Assembly (NCBI GenBank): GCA_001443545.1
Contig: LMAD01000001.1
Coordinates: 1 to 64,000 of the forward strand
Direction: 5' to 3'
Length of the DNA stretch: 64,000 nt
Origin: Acidimicrobiaceae bacterium RAAP-2
GTDB taxonomy: Bacteria > Actinomycetota > Acidimicrobiia > Acidimicrobiales > RAAP-2
Shown here: positions 24,907 to 34,335 of the stretch, in pieces
How positions within the stretch are numbered: the stretch's first letter is position 1
Layout of the letters: each line of letters starts with the position of its first letter
Program-made: the position numbers and the translations under genes
Notes under the pieces: model-generated
Databases searched by the model: none
The model's input: the letters and a program-made list of their open reading frames with translations, nothing else
Told to the model about the DNA's origin: nothing

Positions 24907-25919
24907 CGGTCATGGGTGGTCGGGATCGTGTGACGCTGTTCGTGGACCGAGCGGTGTCTGGTCAGACGGGGGCCGCAATCGATTTCACGATTCAACTCCT
25001 TGATACCGGTGTTTCGAAGGTGAACATCATCGGTGACGTCATGGCACCCGCCCAGCGACAGGTCGGTGATCGTTGGCAGCGAGGCGAGATCACTGTGGCC
25101 GATGAGCATCTCGCTTCGGGTGTCACCGAGTCTGCGCTCTACGCACTTGCGTCAGCACCGCCGGCTCCGCGACTTCAAGGTTCGGTCGTCGTTGCCTGCG
25201 CACCGGGCGATTGGCACTCTATTGCGGGTCACATGATCGCCGAACAACTACAGGCCGGCGGGGTCGCGACCGCCTTCCTCGGCGCGTCGACGCCCGCCGC
25301 CGACGTCGGCCGGTTTCTGGCCAAGTACCGGCCCGACGCACTCGCCGTAACGTGCGCACTGCCACTCTTCTTCACCGGTTTCACCGAATTGACCAACGCC
25401 GCTCACGCCCTCGACGTTCCGGTGATCGCTGGTGGGCGTTCCTTCGACGAACACCCCGAATGGGCGATACGAATCGGTGCCGACGCGTACGCCCCGGATG
25501 TCGCTCGCGCACTCGAGGTACTCGCAGAGTGGCGGGTGACGCCACCGCGCGTGTCACCCGAACCAATTGTGACCGATGTTGGTCTGTCCAAACTTGAAGC
25601 ACGAGCCGACGAGTTTGCTGCTCGGGCGATTACCGAATTGACGACGCGGTTCCCGACAATGACGAAGTACACGCCACGCCAACTTCAGCGGACCTCCGAA
25701 GACTTGGCGTACATGGTACGGTTCGCCGCAGCAGCGCGATACGTCGACGATGCCGCTTTGTTCGCTGAATTTCTCACTTGGTTGGTCGATCTTCTCGAGG
25801 CACGTAACGTACCGAAGGCAGCTGTAGCGGCTGGGCTGGAATCCCTTCGCACGCTCCCCGAATTACGAGACAGCGAAGTTGGTTTTCTCTTCGAAGCAGG
25901 ACTGACACTTCTGGCCTGA
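24903..25919 (+). CDS. Stand-alone B12-binding sensor with CarH-type Wx9EH motif
   Basis: A 338-aa cytoplasmic protein. Residues 15-85 form a helical B12 cap with W58, E68 and H69 in the exact Wx9EH spacing of AdoCbl-dependent photoreceptors of the CarH class. Residues 92-210 form the Rossmann B12 domain with a D103-W-H105 motif (lower-ligand His) and VIAGGRSF. Residues 228-338 are all-helical, of unknown type. No MerR DNA-binding domain is present. The residue after W58 is Gln, where Thermus CarH has the His that ligates cobalt after illumination. The ATG overlaps the GGDEF gene stop (ATGA). It probably senses B12 form or light and acts on the GGDEF partner (inference). Confidence 0.83.
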   Translation: MTVMGGRDRVTLFVDRAVSGQTGAAIDFTIQLLDTGVSKVNIIGDVMAPAQRQVGDRWQRGEITVADEHLASGVTESALYALASAPPAPRLQGSVVVACAPGDWHSIAGHMIAEQLQAGGVATAFLGASTPAADVGRFLAKYRPDALAVTCALPLFFTGFTELTNAAHALDVPVIAGGRSFDEHPEWAIRIGADAYAPDVARALEVLAEWRVTPPRVSPEPIVTDVGLSKLEARADEFAARAITELTTRFPTMTKYTPRQLQRTSEDLAYMVRFAAAARYVDDAALFAEFLTWLVDLLEARNVPKAAVAAGLESLRTLPELRDSEVGFLFEAGLTLLA

Positions 25920-26291
25920 ATTGGTCCTTTCGGTTGAGGAGTAGATCAGCGCATTGCCACTGTCTTCTGGCCGGTCTCCCGCACCGCCGTCATCACCTGA
26001 CCGAGCCGTGAGAAATTACGTGGCGGACGTGGTTCTCAAGCCTCAACCTAACCATGCATGTACCGCTCATCGCTGCGTAACACGTTAGATCTGACATTCC
26101 GGCGATACGACGGACTGGCGGTCCTATCTTCGTCAAAGACCTCGACCGGCGTCACCCACACCCAGTATTAAGGAGACCCCCCACGGCCGATCCGTTGCGG
26201 ACCGTCGCGCGACGTGGGCGGTGGCGGTGGCGGACCAGTTCGGGCACTCGAGCGGGCGACGGACGGTTTCGAGGGAACGACGCGCGGCCAG
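25920..26291. other. Gap between convergent signalling genes, no gene seen
   Basis: 372 bp between the B12 sensor and the ODP-GGDEF gene, whose 3' ends face each other. I find no family-like frame, no tRNA and no strong terminator hairpin. Confidence 0.4.
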
Positions 26292-28043
26292 TCAGTCGGC
26301 GTCGGCGAACTCGACGCGGTCCCGGCCGTTGGCCTTGGCTCGGTACAGGGCCTGATCGGCCCGGTCGACGAGCGACGCGGCACTTTCACCGACCAAACGG
26401 ACCGCGACCCCGATGCTCACCGTGACGTCGGGGCCGGCTCCAGCCGAGGTGCTGAGGTTGACGCGGATGCGCTCGGCGGCCGAGGCGGCCGAGACGGCCG
26501 GGGTCGCGCCGGCCTGGGAGAGCAACACCAAGAACTCCTCACCGCCGTAGCGAAAGGCCATGTCCGAGGCTCGAGTGCCCTTGGCGATCGCCTCGGCCAC
26601 CCGCCGCAAGACGCGGTCACCGGCGAGGTGACCGAGTGAATCATTGACCCGCTTGAAGAAGTCGATGTCCACCATGAGCGCCACCAGCTGGGGGCGTTCG
26701 TTGTGCTCGTCCAAGGTCAGGAGCCGGCGCAGCGACTCATCGAGCGAGGCCCGGTTGTAGAGACCCGTCAGTGGGTCGTGGACCGCGCGGTCCTTCCAGG
26801 CCACCCGCTCCATATCCGAGACGCGCAGCAGCACCTCGCGTTCGAGGCCCACCTCGACCAGGCTGAGGACCTGGTGCAGGACGCCGAGCGTCGGTTCGTC
26901 GATGACCGGTGGCTCGCTAAATCCGAGCACCATCGCGCCCGTGATCGCACCGCCCGTCGAGGCCCGCAGGGGCAAGAGCATTCGCGCGCTGCGCGCCGGC
27001 TCCCCACCGTTGATGACGAGCGCAACGTCGCTCGGGGGTTCGCTGATCTGTCCGGCGTAGCCGTCACTCGGCTCGAAGCACAGAACGGCGTCGTCGCACT
27101 TCGACCAGAACTCCAGGTACGAAGCCCCCAGGGACTCAGCCGCGAGTTGGGACAGGTAGAGCGCGACCATCGAGAAGTGCTGTTCCTTGATAATCGTGTC
27201 CATCACCCGATGCAGCGTCTCGTTGGCGGCCATCAAGAAGGCGAGTCCCGGATCTTCGCGCGCCAGCAGATAGACGCCGCATTCCAGTCGCTCGAGGAGT
27301 TCCATGATCGGCGAGATGAGGTGCTTCGCGATGATCTGTCCGTGCTGGGGGGCAATGCGCTCGATGGGCAGCTTGCGCAACTCTTGGATCGCGTGGTCGA
27401 GAATCTCGCGGTTGGGCATGTAGTGCTCGTGAAAGGCTCTGATCGCCTCGAAGTAGTCGACCGATTCCGCGTAGAGCTCATTGTCCTTCGTGAAGCCCCC
27501 GAAGAGATCGGACGAGAAGAGCGTGCCCGAGCGTGGATCGAACGTGCCGAAGGCTCCGGCGAAGTGCAGGTACGGGATGAAGACGAACTGGAGGGTGCGA
27601 TCTACGAGCTCCAAGTGCCAGTCGTGCTCCTCGACGCGCCAGAACTTGAGGGGCGTGCCCGTGTGCACGATCAGCGCCTCGTCGCGCCAGTGGGTGACGA
27701 TCCTCGCCTCGGGGTGCAGTCCCCGGGCGACCATGGCGGGCAGCGCGCCCAGGATGTCGGGGTCCGCGTGGGAACAGACCAGCCAGCGGACGTTGTGCAG
27801 GCCGACGACGTCGTCGACTTTGCGAATAATCTCCTCGGCGATGAGGGCCGAGCCCGGATCGATGATGACGGACTGGTCGCCCTGTTCGATGAGGTAGACG
27901 TGACACTGGAAGTTGTCGTTGGGCAACATCGAGGACACCCACCACACGCGCGGCGCGATCTCGACGGCCTGGCTCGTGTCGACGGGGACGGAATCCAACA
28001 GAAACCCGCTTTCGTGTTCTAGAACTTGCCAGAAACCTAACAA
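26292..28043 (-). CDS. Flavodiiron/ODP-like metal domain fused to GGDEF cyclase
   Basis: A 583-aa protein. Residues 25-255 form a metallo-beta-lactamase fold with diiron-type ligands H92-x-D94-x-D96, H160, D179 and H234. This is the flavodiiron pattern with Asp at the second position, as in oxygen-binding diiron (ODP) sensors; the flavodoxin domain is missing. Residues about 265-410 are a GAF-like linker. Residues about 440-583 form a GGDEF domain with GGEEF at 500-504 and an I-site RASD five residues before it. The prediction is oxygen- or redox-tuned c-di-GMP synthesis. The TTG at 28043 is a weak start without a Shine-Dalgarno sequence; a start some 15 codons later is possible. Confidence 0.82.
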   Translation of the reverse strand: MLGFWQVLEHESGFLLDSVPVDTSQAVEIAPRVWWVSSMLPNDNFQCHVYLIEQGDQSVIIDPGSALIAEEIIRKVDDVVGLHNVRWLVCSHADPDILGALPAMVARGLHPEARIVTHWRDEALIVHTGTPLKFWRVEEHDWHLELVDRTLQFVFIPYLHFAGAFGTFDPRSGTLFSSDLFGGFTKDNELYAESVDYFEAIRAFHEHYMPNREILDHAIQELRKLPIERIAPQHGQIIAKHLISPIMELLERLECGVYLLAREDPGLAFLMAANETLHRVMDTIIKEQHFSMVALYLSQLAAESLGASYLEFWSKCDDAVLCFEPSDGYAGQISEPPSDVALVINGGEPARSARMLLPLRASTGGAITGAMVLGFSEPPVIDEPTLGVLHQVLSLVEVGLEREVLLRVSDMERVAWKDRAVHDPLTGLYNRASLDESLRRLLTLDEHNERPQLVALMVDIDFFKRVNDSLGHLAGDRVLRRVAEAIAKGTRASDMAFRYGGEEFLVLLSQAGATPAVSAASAAERIRVNLSTSAGAGPDVTVSIGVAVRLVGESAASLVDRADQALYRAKANGRDRVEFADAD

Positions 28044-28760
28044 ATGTTGGATGCGCTTTTGCTACGTGTGGGTGCCAATTTGGGTGCTCGCACAAGATCT
28101 CGAATCGTTTATTGCTCAGCATCACTGATCGCGTCTCGTCGCTGGATTCACTCCATGTCGATAACTCCCAATCGGGAACAAGCGATCGAGGTCATTGGCT
28201 AACGCCAACCCCAACGTTGCGTCTGACATCACCGAGCATGGCAGCCGGGGTCTGCTCAACGCGCGCCACTTCCTTCGGTCCGCACTCCTACGCCACGCGA
28301 TTACGCCTTGTAGGTGCGGCGCACGCTCTACAGAGTTCGACCGACGATGGTGGCTTACCGTTCAACGTCGCAACTCACAGAATCCGAACGACTCCGTTGG
28401 ATCGACAATCGCGCGACACAACAGCCTCGCCGGGTACACATGCAGCGTCGGGAGGCTGGAGTACGAACGGACTTCACCGGCGAAGGACTGCTATTGGTCG
28501 CATCAGAAAGCCCAATGATGGTAGTCATGACCACATCGGATTCCTTCTCGAAATGTATCCAGCAATCAGAGAATTGCTAGTCATGACGACGACTATAGAT
28601 TTCGTCACACCGACCCACCTTCTCTATTGAATGCTTCACACGATGGTTGGGTATTTCCCGTCGAGACTCACCGATCACAATCCCACCAAAATCACCTGGT
28701 GAATGTATGCTCTGCTCGAAGCGCGGAAGCGCCTGCACGGGCTCATTCACTCAGTGAAAG
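28044..28760. other. Long divergent noncoding region inside the c-di-GMP block
   Basis: 717 bp between two divergent signalling genes, the longest gene-free stretch in the window and visibly richer in A/T. Frames on both strands lack protein-family features. I looked for a c-di-GMP (GEMM) or cobalamin riboswitch consensus and did not recognise one. It may hold regulatory DNA or decayed sequence. Confidence 0.45.
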
Positions 28761-30296
28761 ATGACAGAGGTGCCATTGGAATTCACGCTGCAGTCAATGC
28801 TTCCAACTAGCGGTGCCATAGAGGACTCCGCGATTGGCTGGGTTCTCTATGACACTGAGTTCGTCGTCCGTGATCTGAACCCTGCGGCCGGCGCGGTGTT
28901 CGGAGTCACCCGTGAGTCGTTTCTCGGTCGCCGCATTTCGGAACTCCCCTGGACCGCCTACTCCGAATCCGGCGAGGAGTTCACCGACGAACTACGGCCC
29001 TCCATGCGGTCACTGCGCACCGCGCAATCAGTAGTCAACCAGACGATCCGATTGATCGTCAACGGTGGCTCGTCTCGGTGGATCTCGCTCAGCACCCACC
29101 CGGTCAGTGTCGACGGTGCGGTGTGCGCCGTCGCGACGTCCTACGTCGACGTGACCGAGTCGGTCGTCGCGCGAGATCAACTGAACGTGATGATCGACAT
29201 CGGTCGACTATCGCGTGAAGCTGAGTCCCGCGACGCGTATTTAACGGGGCTGTGCCAGTCGCTCGTCAGTGTTGGTGACTTTGCGTTGGCCGTGATCACG
29301 TCGGGCACCGCCAATCAGACCCAGGTCATAGCCAGTGCGGGTCTCGACGTCGAATTCCGTCACGTACTCGCCCAAGAAGACCCGCGACTAATGCACGGGG
29401 AAGGGTTCGCGGGCAAGGCGCTGCGTACCGGGACCACGCAAGTGTTGAATGACCTTCTCTCCGATCCCTTGGCCGCCGCCTGGCGAGGACACATGGAGCC
29501 GTTACATCTTCGTTCGGCCATCGCGGTGCCCTTTCCCGCGGACGGTGGGGACCTTTTGCTCAGCATTTACTCCAAGATCGATCATCACTTCAACGAAACC
29601 GTCGTCGCGGCGATCACCGAGATGATTGCTGAGATACTCCAGGGACTAGCCCACGTGGAGACCACCGAGCAGTTGCGGCGGACGTTTTCGGGAACACTCG
29701 CGGCACTCGCGGCCGCGAGTGAGGTCCGCGACCCCTACACCGCTGGTCACCAACGTAACGTCGGACGACTCGGTGCGGCCATCGCGCGACAACTGGGACT
29801 CGATGAATCGCTCACTACGTTGATCGAGCAGGCTGGCGCGGTGCACGATATCGGCAAGATTTCGATTCCCGCCGAGATTCTCACCCGGCCGGGGCGCTTG
29901 AGTGACATCGAGTTCGAGATGATGAAGTACCACACCGTTGTCGGTAACGACATCCTGGCAAAAGCCGAACTGCCGTGGCCGATCCCCGAGGTCGCCCTGC
30001 AGCACCACGAACGATTAAACGGTTCGGGCTACCCCCAGGGTCTATACGGCGACGACATCATCGTGCCGGCGCGGATCATCGCGGTCGCCGACGTCGTCGA
30101 GGCAATGGCTCATCACCGCCCCTACCGCGCAGCTCCAGGGCTCGAACGTGCCCTCGACGAGATCGCCAAAGGTGCGGGCACGATCTACGACGCCGCAGTC
30201 GCGACGGCCTGTCGCGACGTGTTCGACGAGGGATTCCAGTTTCTCGAAGCAGATCCGCTGCAATCGACCATGGGAGTGGGGACTCATGCACCCTAG
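28761..30296 (+). CDS. PAS-GAF-HD-GYP c-di-GMP phosphodiesterase
   Basis: A 511-aa soluble protein. It has a PAS domain (about 20-135), a GAF domain (about 140-295) and an HD-GYP domain (about 305-490). The metal and catalytic motif VHDIGKISIPAEIL has HD at 362-363, followed by the second-shell QHHERLNGSGYPQGL with GYP at 423-425, so hydrolysis of c-di-GMP to pGpG/GMP is expected. There are no membrane helices, so it senses a cytoplasmic cue. The next gene, another HD-GYP protein, starts 66 nt downstream on the same strand. Confidence 0.9.
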   Translation: MTEVPLEFTLQSMLPTSGAIEDSAIGWVLYDTEFVVRDLNPAAGAVFGVTRESFLGRRISELPWTAYSESGEEFTDELRPSMRSLRTAQSVVNQTIRLIVNGGSSRWISLSTHPVSVDGAVCAVATSYVDVTESVVARDQLNVMIDIGRLSREAESRDAYLTGLCQSLVSVGDFALAVITSGTANQTQVIASAGLDVEFRHVLAQEDPRLMHGEGFAGKALRTGTTQVLNDLLSDPLAAAWRGHMEPLHLRSAIAVPFPADGGDLLLSIYSKIDHHFNETVVAAITEMIAEILQGLAHVETTEQLRRTFSGTLAALAAASEVRDPYTAGHQRNVGRLGAAIARQLGLDESLTTLIEQAGAVHDIGKISIPAEILTRPGRLSDIEFEMMKYHTVVGNDILAKAELPWPIPEVALQHHERLNGSGYPQGLYGDDIIVPARIIAVADVVEAMAHHRPYRAAPGLERALDEIAKGAGTIYDAAVATACRDVFDEGFQFLEADPLQSTMGVGTHAP

Positions 30297-30362
30297 GTTC
30301 CGAATGCGTCGCGGCGCTCGGTTCGTGGGGCGGTTCCAGTTGTCATCTCGAAGGTGGTCACG

Positions 30363-32666
30363 ATGAGGTTGCGGTCCACGTTCGACGATCAGTTCGATGA
30401 AGGCCCTGGGGGCTCATACTCCGTCGAGGGATTGACACGTTCCGCGCGGACCACCCTCTTCAATCGGCGGTTCTGGCGAATTCAGTGGATCGTCGTAGTA
30501 CTGCTCATCACGCACATTCTCTTTGACTACTTGGATGACCACAGCAATCTGCACATTGCGGGTTTTATCGTCAACGCGCTACTCATCGTTCCCGTCATCT
30601 TGGCGAGCACCGAGTTCGGTGTCGTGGGGTCACTCGCGACGGCGATCGGCGGATCAGCGGTGTTGCTCGCGAGTTTGTTGCTCCAGCACCACGACGTCCA
30701 CGAGAGCACGGGCGAGTGGACCATCCTCGTCGTCGTCGTCCTGACGGCGCTGCTGGTCGGTTGGCGCGATGACCGCTCTCGATCCCAACGAGAACTCTTC
30801 GACCTCGCCACCCGGTCCGGTGAAGTCGCGGTCTGGGAGTACGACGCCAAACGCGACACGATGCGTCGATCGGCGAACCACGATGAGCTCTACGGGCTCC
30901 CGTGGCAAAGGCCGTGGCGCGTCGAGACGTTCATCAGTGCTACACACCCCGACGACCGAGCGTACGCCGGGACAACTGTCGAACGTGCGCTGGCGCCCGG
31001 GGGTCCCGACGAATACAACTACGACTTTCGAGTGGTCTGGCCCGATTCGACGATCCACTGGCTCTGGGTGCAGGGCAAGGTTGTCATGCGCGATGAGTTG
31101 GGACGTGGAACATTGGTGCGCGGCATCGACATGGTCATCACCCGTCGAAAGGAGTTTGAGCTCGCCAATCGCCGCCTAGGCATGCTCTACGCCGCACTCA
31201 GTGAGTGCAATCAAGCCGTCGTCTACGCGCATGACGAGATGGACCTCTTCGAACGCATCGTCAACGCGACCGTACAGGTCGGAGCCGCGTCGATGGCGTG
31301 GGTCGGCGTCTTTGACGTCCCCGGCCAACCGGCTCGACCGGTCACGAGTGCGGGGGCCGAGGCGGCCGTATTCCTCGCCGAACGTCGAGTGATCCACACG
31401 GGTGACAACACCACCGCCTGGCCCGCCACCGAAGCCGCCACGACGGGCGAGATCGTGTTGCGCGACCTCGCCGCCGACGACGTCGACGAACTGAGTCGAG
31501 TCGCCGCCGCACACGGGTGGCGTTCGGTCGCGGCGCTGCCGGTGAGTCGTCGGGGTTCGGTGGTCGCGACGGTCTCGCTGTATTCGACGGAGACGAACGC
31601 CTTCGCCGAAGACTTGCGACCGCTGTTCACCGAGATGGTGAAGGACCTGAGTTTCTCGTTGGACCTCTTCGAGGATCGGCGGCTGCACAGCGCTGCCGAA
31701 GAGAAACTTCGAGTGTCAGAAGAACACTTCCGCGGTGTGTTCGAACAGTCGGTAATCGGGATCTACGCCACTCGCAATTGCCGTATCGACCAGGCGAATG
31801 CAAGGGCCGCCTCCCTGCTGGGGTTCGACTCGGTCGCCACGATGCTCGGCGCCGATGAAAAGGTGATCTTCAAGTCAGACGACGACGAGCTCGTCCCCAA
31901 ATACCCGTTCCTCTTGGATTCTGAACACGAACGGGTGGTCTCCATCCAACGGGCGAACGGTACCGTGGCCCACCTCTGGGTGTCGTCCACGTCAATCCGC
32001 GCACGAGGCGGCGAGACGCAACTCGGGGTCATCGATGACGTGACGGCGTTAGTCGAACGAGACATCATCACCTCAACGCACCTCAGCGAGATCGAGGCGC
32101 TGCTGGGCGCCACTGTTGCGATGGCCACCTCAATTAGCGAGCAGCGCGACCCCTATACCGCGGGTCATCAGAGCCGGGTCGCCGAGATCGCCGCGAGCAT
32201 TGGCGAGGCGATGGGACTCGACGCCGAACGGATCAAAGGCCTGCGCGTAGCGGGCCAGTTGCACGATATCGGCAAGATCACGATCCCCGCCGAGATCCTC
32301 ACCCGACCGGGCCGCCTCAACGACATGGAGCGACGCCTGATCCAACTTCACCCTCAGACCGGCTACGACATCGTGCGCGACATTCCCTTTCCGTGGCCCG
32401 TCGCCCTCGTGGCACTGCAGCATCACGAACGGATGGACGGGAGCGGCTACCCCAAGGGCTTGACGGGTTCCGAGATCATCCTCGACGCGCGAATCGTCGC
32501 GGTAGCCGACGTAGTGGAGGCGATGTCGTCACACCGGCCCTATCGCGCGAGTCTCGGCCTGGAGACGGCACTGTCCGAGATCGAGGAGGGCGCCGGATCA
32601 CGATACGACGCCGACGTCGTCGCAGTGTGCGTACGTCTCACCCGTTCTGGCCAACTGCTGGGGTAG
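30363..32666 (+). CDS. Membrane PAS-GAF-PAS-HD-GYP c-di-GMP phosphodiesterase
   Basis: 767 aa from the ATG at 30363, preferred over the GTG at 30354 because GAAGGTGG lies just upstream. After a short N-terminus come about four membrane helices (about 40-140, MASE-like sensor), a PAS/PAC domain (about 155-265), a GAF domain (about 275-440), a second PAS (about 455-570) and an HD-GYP domain with HDIGKI (HD at about 634-635) and GSGYP (about 693-697). All active-site motifs are intact. Its HD-GYP closely resembles that of the preceding gene, suggesting tandem duplication with exchange of sensor modules. Confidence 0.9.
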   Translation: MRLRSTFDDQFDEGPGGSYSVEGLTRSARTTLFNRRFWRIQWIVVVLLITHILFDYLDDHSNLHIAGFIVNALLIVPVILASTEFGVVGSLATAIGGSAVLLASLLLQHHDVHESTGEWTILVVVVLTALLVGWRDDRSRSQRELFDLATRSGEVAVWEYDAKRDTMRRSANHDELYGLPWQRPWRVETFISATHPDDRAYAGTTVERALAPGGPDEYNYDFRVVWPDSTIHWLWVQGKVVMRDELGRGTLVRGIDMVITRRKEFELANRRLGMLYAALSECNQAVVYAHDEMDLFERIVNATVQVGAASMAWVGVFDVPGQPARPVTSAGAEAAVFLAERRVIHTGDNTTAWPATEAATTGEIVLRDLAADDVDELSRVAAAHGWRSVAALPVSRRGSVVATVSLYSTETNAFAEDLRPLFTEMVKDLSFSLDLFEDRRLHSAAEEKLRVSEEHFRGVFEQSVIGIYATRNCRIDQANARAASLLGFDSVATMLGADEKVIFKSDDDELVPKYPFLLDSEHERVVSIQRANGTVAHLWVSSTSIRARGGETQLGVIDDVTALVERDIITSTHLSEIEALLGATVAMATSISEQRDPYTAGHQSRVAEIAASIGEAMGLDAERIKGLRVAGQLHDIGKITIPAEILTRPGRLNDMERRLIQLHPQTGYDIVRDIPFPWPVALVALQHHERMDGSGYPKGLTGSEIILDARIVAVADVVEAMSSHRPYRASLGLETALSEIEEGAGSRYDADVVAVCVRLTRSGQLLG

Positions 32667-33173
32667 CAAGGCTTCTGCTCGAATGCGTCTACGGCCTCGC
32701 GCACGAGGTTGGGTCTGACCTTCAAGTTGTCACTGGTCCCGTCGTTGACGGATGAAGCGCCCCTTCGATGCCACGCGACGACCTGGAGCTGCGCCAAGGA
32801 GTCACGCCAACGCACCGCACAGGTCCTGACCAGGCTCGCCCATCGGGCTGTACGGAGGACGGCGGGTGGTCGAGGAGTCCGTTGCAACCTCGCAGAACTC
32901 GCAAGTCCCGCTGCCCCCCCAACCTTCCAGCAGCGGCCGAGGAGCGTCTTCACCACGTGGTCCGCTCTCGTCGCAACGTCTCGGCACCCGACTGCCGACA
33001 AGTGCGCGGTAGGGGTCAGATGAAGGCGACTCGGCGACCGGGAGCCGGATTGAACGCCCCTCGTCAACCGCCTTCACAAATTCGCCCCAAACGGACCCGA
33101 GACACCGCGACGCGGCGCACCCCCTCACCACCCGCGGCTGGGGTCAGGGGCCTTGGTAACGTTCGGGTTCAAC
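32667..33173. other. Noncoding stretch right of the c-di-GMP block
   Basis: About 507 bp between the second HD-GYP gene and the 3' end of the acyl-CoA dehydrogenase gene. No convincing gene, tRNA or repeat. Long frames here, on both strands, give Arg/Ala-rich low-information proteins and are taken as chance. Confidence 0.4.
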
Positions 33174-34316
33174 CTATTTGAGCAAATGCTTCGCGACGAC
33201 CACCCGTTGTACTTGGTTCGTTCCCTCGTAGATCTGGGTGATCTTGGCGTCTCGCATGAATCGCTCGACCGGGAAGTCCTTGGTGAAGCCGTAGCCACCG
33301 AGCAGTTGCACGGCGTCCACCGACACGCTCATGGCCGTATCGGACGCGAACGACTTCGCCGCAGCCGTCAAGTAGCTGAGGTTGTGGTCGGGGTCGCCGT
33401 CGTCAATGGCGGCGCACGCTCGGTAGACCAGGGCTCGGGCCGCCTCGGTACGTATCGCCATGTCGGCGAGCATGAAGCGCAGTCCCTGCAGGTCGCTGAT
33501 CGGTGAGCCGAACGCTCGACGCTGGGTCATGTACTGAGCCGCGAAGTCGATTGATCCTTGCGCGATACCAACCGCCTGCGCGCCGATGGTCGGACGGGAG
33601 CGGTCCAACGTGTGCATGGCGATCTTGAACCCATCGCCCTCCGCGCCAATCCGGTGTGAGGCCGGGACCCGAACGTCGTGGAACACGACCTCGCCGGTCG
33701 GCGAGGCGCGAAGTCCCATCTTGTCTTCGTGCTTGGGGAACTCGACGCCCCACTCCTTTTCCACCAGGAAGCAGGTAATGCCGTGGCCCTTCGCGTCGGG
33801 GTCGGTACTCGCGAACACCGTATAGGTGTCCGATACCCCGGAGTTGGTGATCCAGTACTTCGAACCGTTGATGATGTAATCGTCGCCGTCTCGAACGGCC
33901 CGGGTCCGCATGGCGGCAACGTCGGAGCCCGCGTCGGCCTCTGAGAGGCAGTAGCTCGCCTGGATCTCGCCCGTGGCGATGCGGGGCAGGTAGGCCTGCT
34001 TGATCTCTTCGGACGCGAAGTTGATGATGGGCAGCATGCCCAGTTTCGAGATCAGGATGGTCACCGAGGTCGACGCGCAGGCCCGCGCGATTTCCTCAGC
34101 CATGATCGCCTGGGTCACCATGTCCGCGCCCGCCCCACCGTACGCCGCCGGAACACCCAACGACGGGAGCTCCATCTCCACGCACGCGTCGAAACTCTTC
34201 TGGGGAAAGACCTGGTCGCGGTCGTACTCCGCGGCGAACGGCGCGATTCGTTCGTCGACGAACCCCCGCATCACGTCGCGAAACGCCCGCTGCTCGTCAT
34301 TGAGCGTATAACTCAT
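33174..34316 (-). CDS. Acyl-CoA dehydrogenase (short/branched-chain type)
   Basis: FAD flavoenzyme of 380 aa, standard length, converting acyl-CoA to enoyl-CoA. Family motifs are YCLSEADAGSDVAAMRTRA, YWITNSGVSDTYTVFA, the QRRAFGSPISDLQ helix, LLGGYGFTKDFPVERFMRD and the catalytic-base region IYEGTNQVQR near the C-terminus. The ATG at 34316 has a GAGAGG ribosome-binding site; the open frame extends into the upstream gene. It is the last gene of the tight run leuB-ilvE-unknown-acyl-CoA dehydrogenase, which hints at a branched-chain acyl-CoA substrate (inference). Confidence 0.92.
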   Translation of the reverse strand: MSYTLNDEQRAFRDVMRGFVDERIAPFAAEYDRDQVFPQKSFDACVEMELPSLGVPAAYGGAGADMVTQAIMAEEIARACASTSVTILISKLGMLPIINFASEEIKQAYLPRIATGEIQASYCLSEADAGSDVAAMRTRAVRDGDDYIINGSKYWITNSGVSDTYTVFASTDPDAKGHGITCFLVEKEWGVEFPKHEDKMGLRASPTGEVVFHDVRVPASHRIGAEGDGFKIAMHTLDRSRPTIGAQAVGIAQGSIDFAAQYMTQRRAFGSPISDLQGLRFMLADMAIRTEAARALVYRACAAIDDGDPDHNLSYLTAAAKSFASDTAMSVSVDAVQLLGGYGFTKDFPVERFMRDAKITQIYEGTNQVQRVVVAKHLLK

Positions 34317-34335
34317 AGTTGTCCTCTCTCGGCCC

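Noticed and set aside
28044..28760. c-di-GMP or cobalamin riboswitch
   Set aside because: I could not find the conserved core sequences of either class; a covariance-model search would be needed to be certain.
32667..33173. Possible gene in the gap right of the HD-GYP genes (several 100-175 aa frames)
   Set aside because: All frames have low-complexity Arg/Ala/Ser composition, no ribosome-binding site and no recognisable motif.
23177..33239. Reading the two dehydrogenase 3' ends as a recent attachment-site duplication of an integrative element
   Set aside because: Only about three quarters of positions match, no integrase or recombinase is present between them, and no nearby tRNA target is seen.
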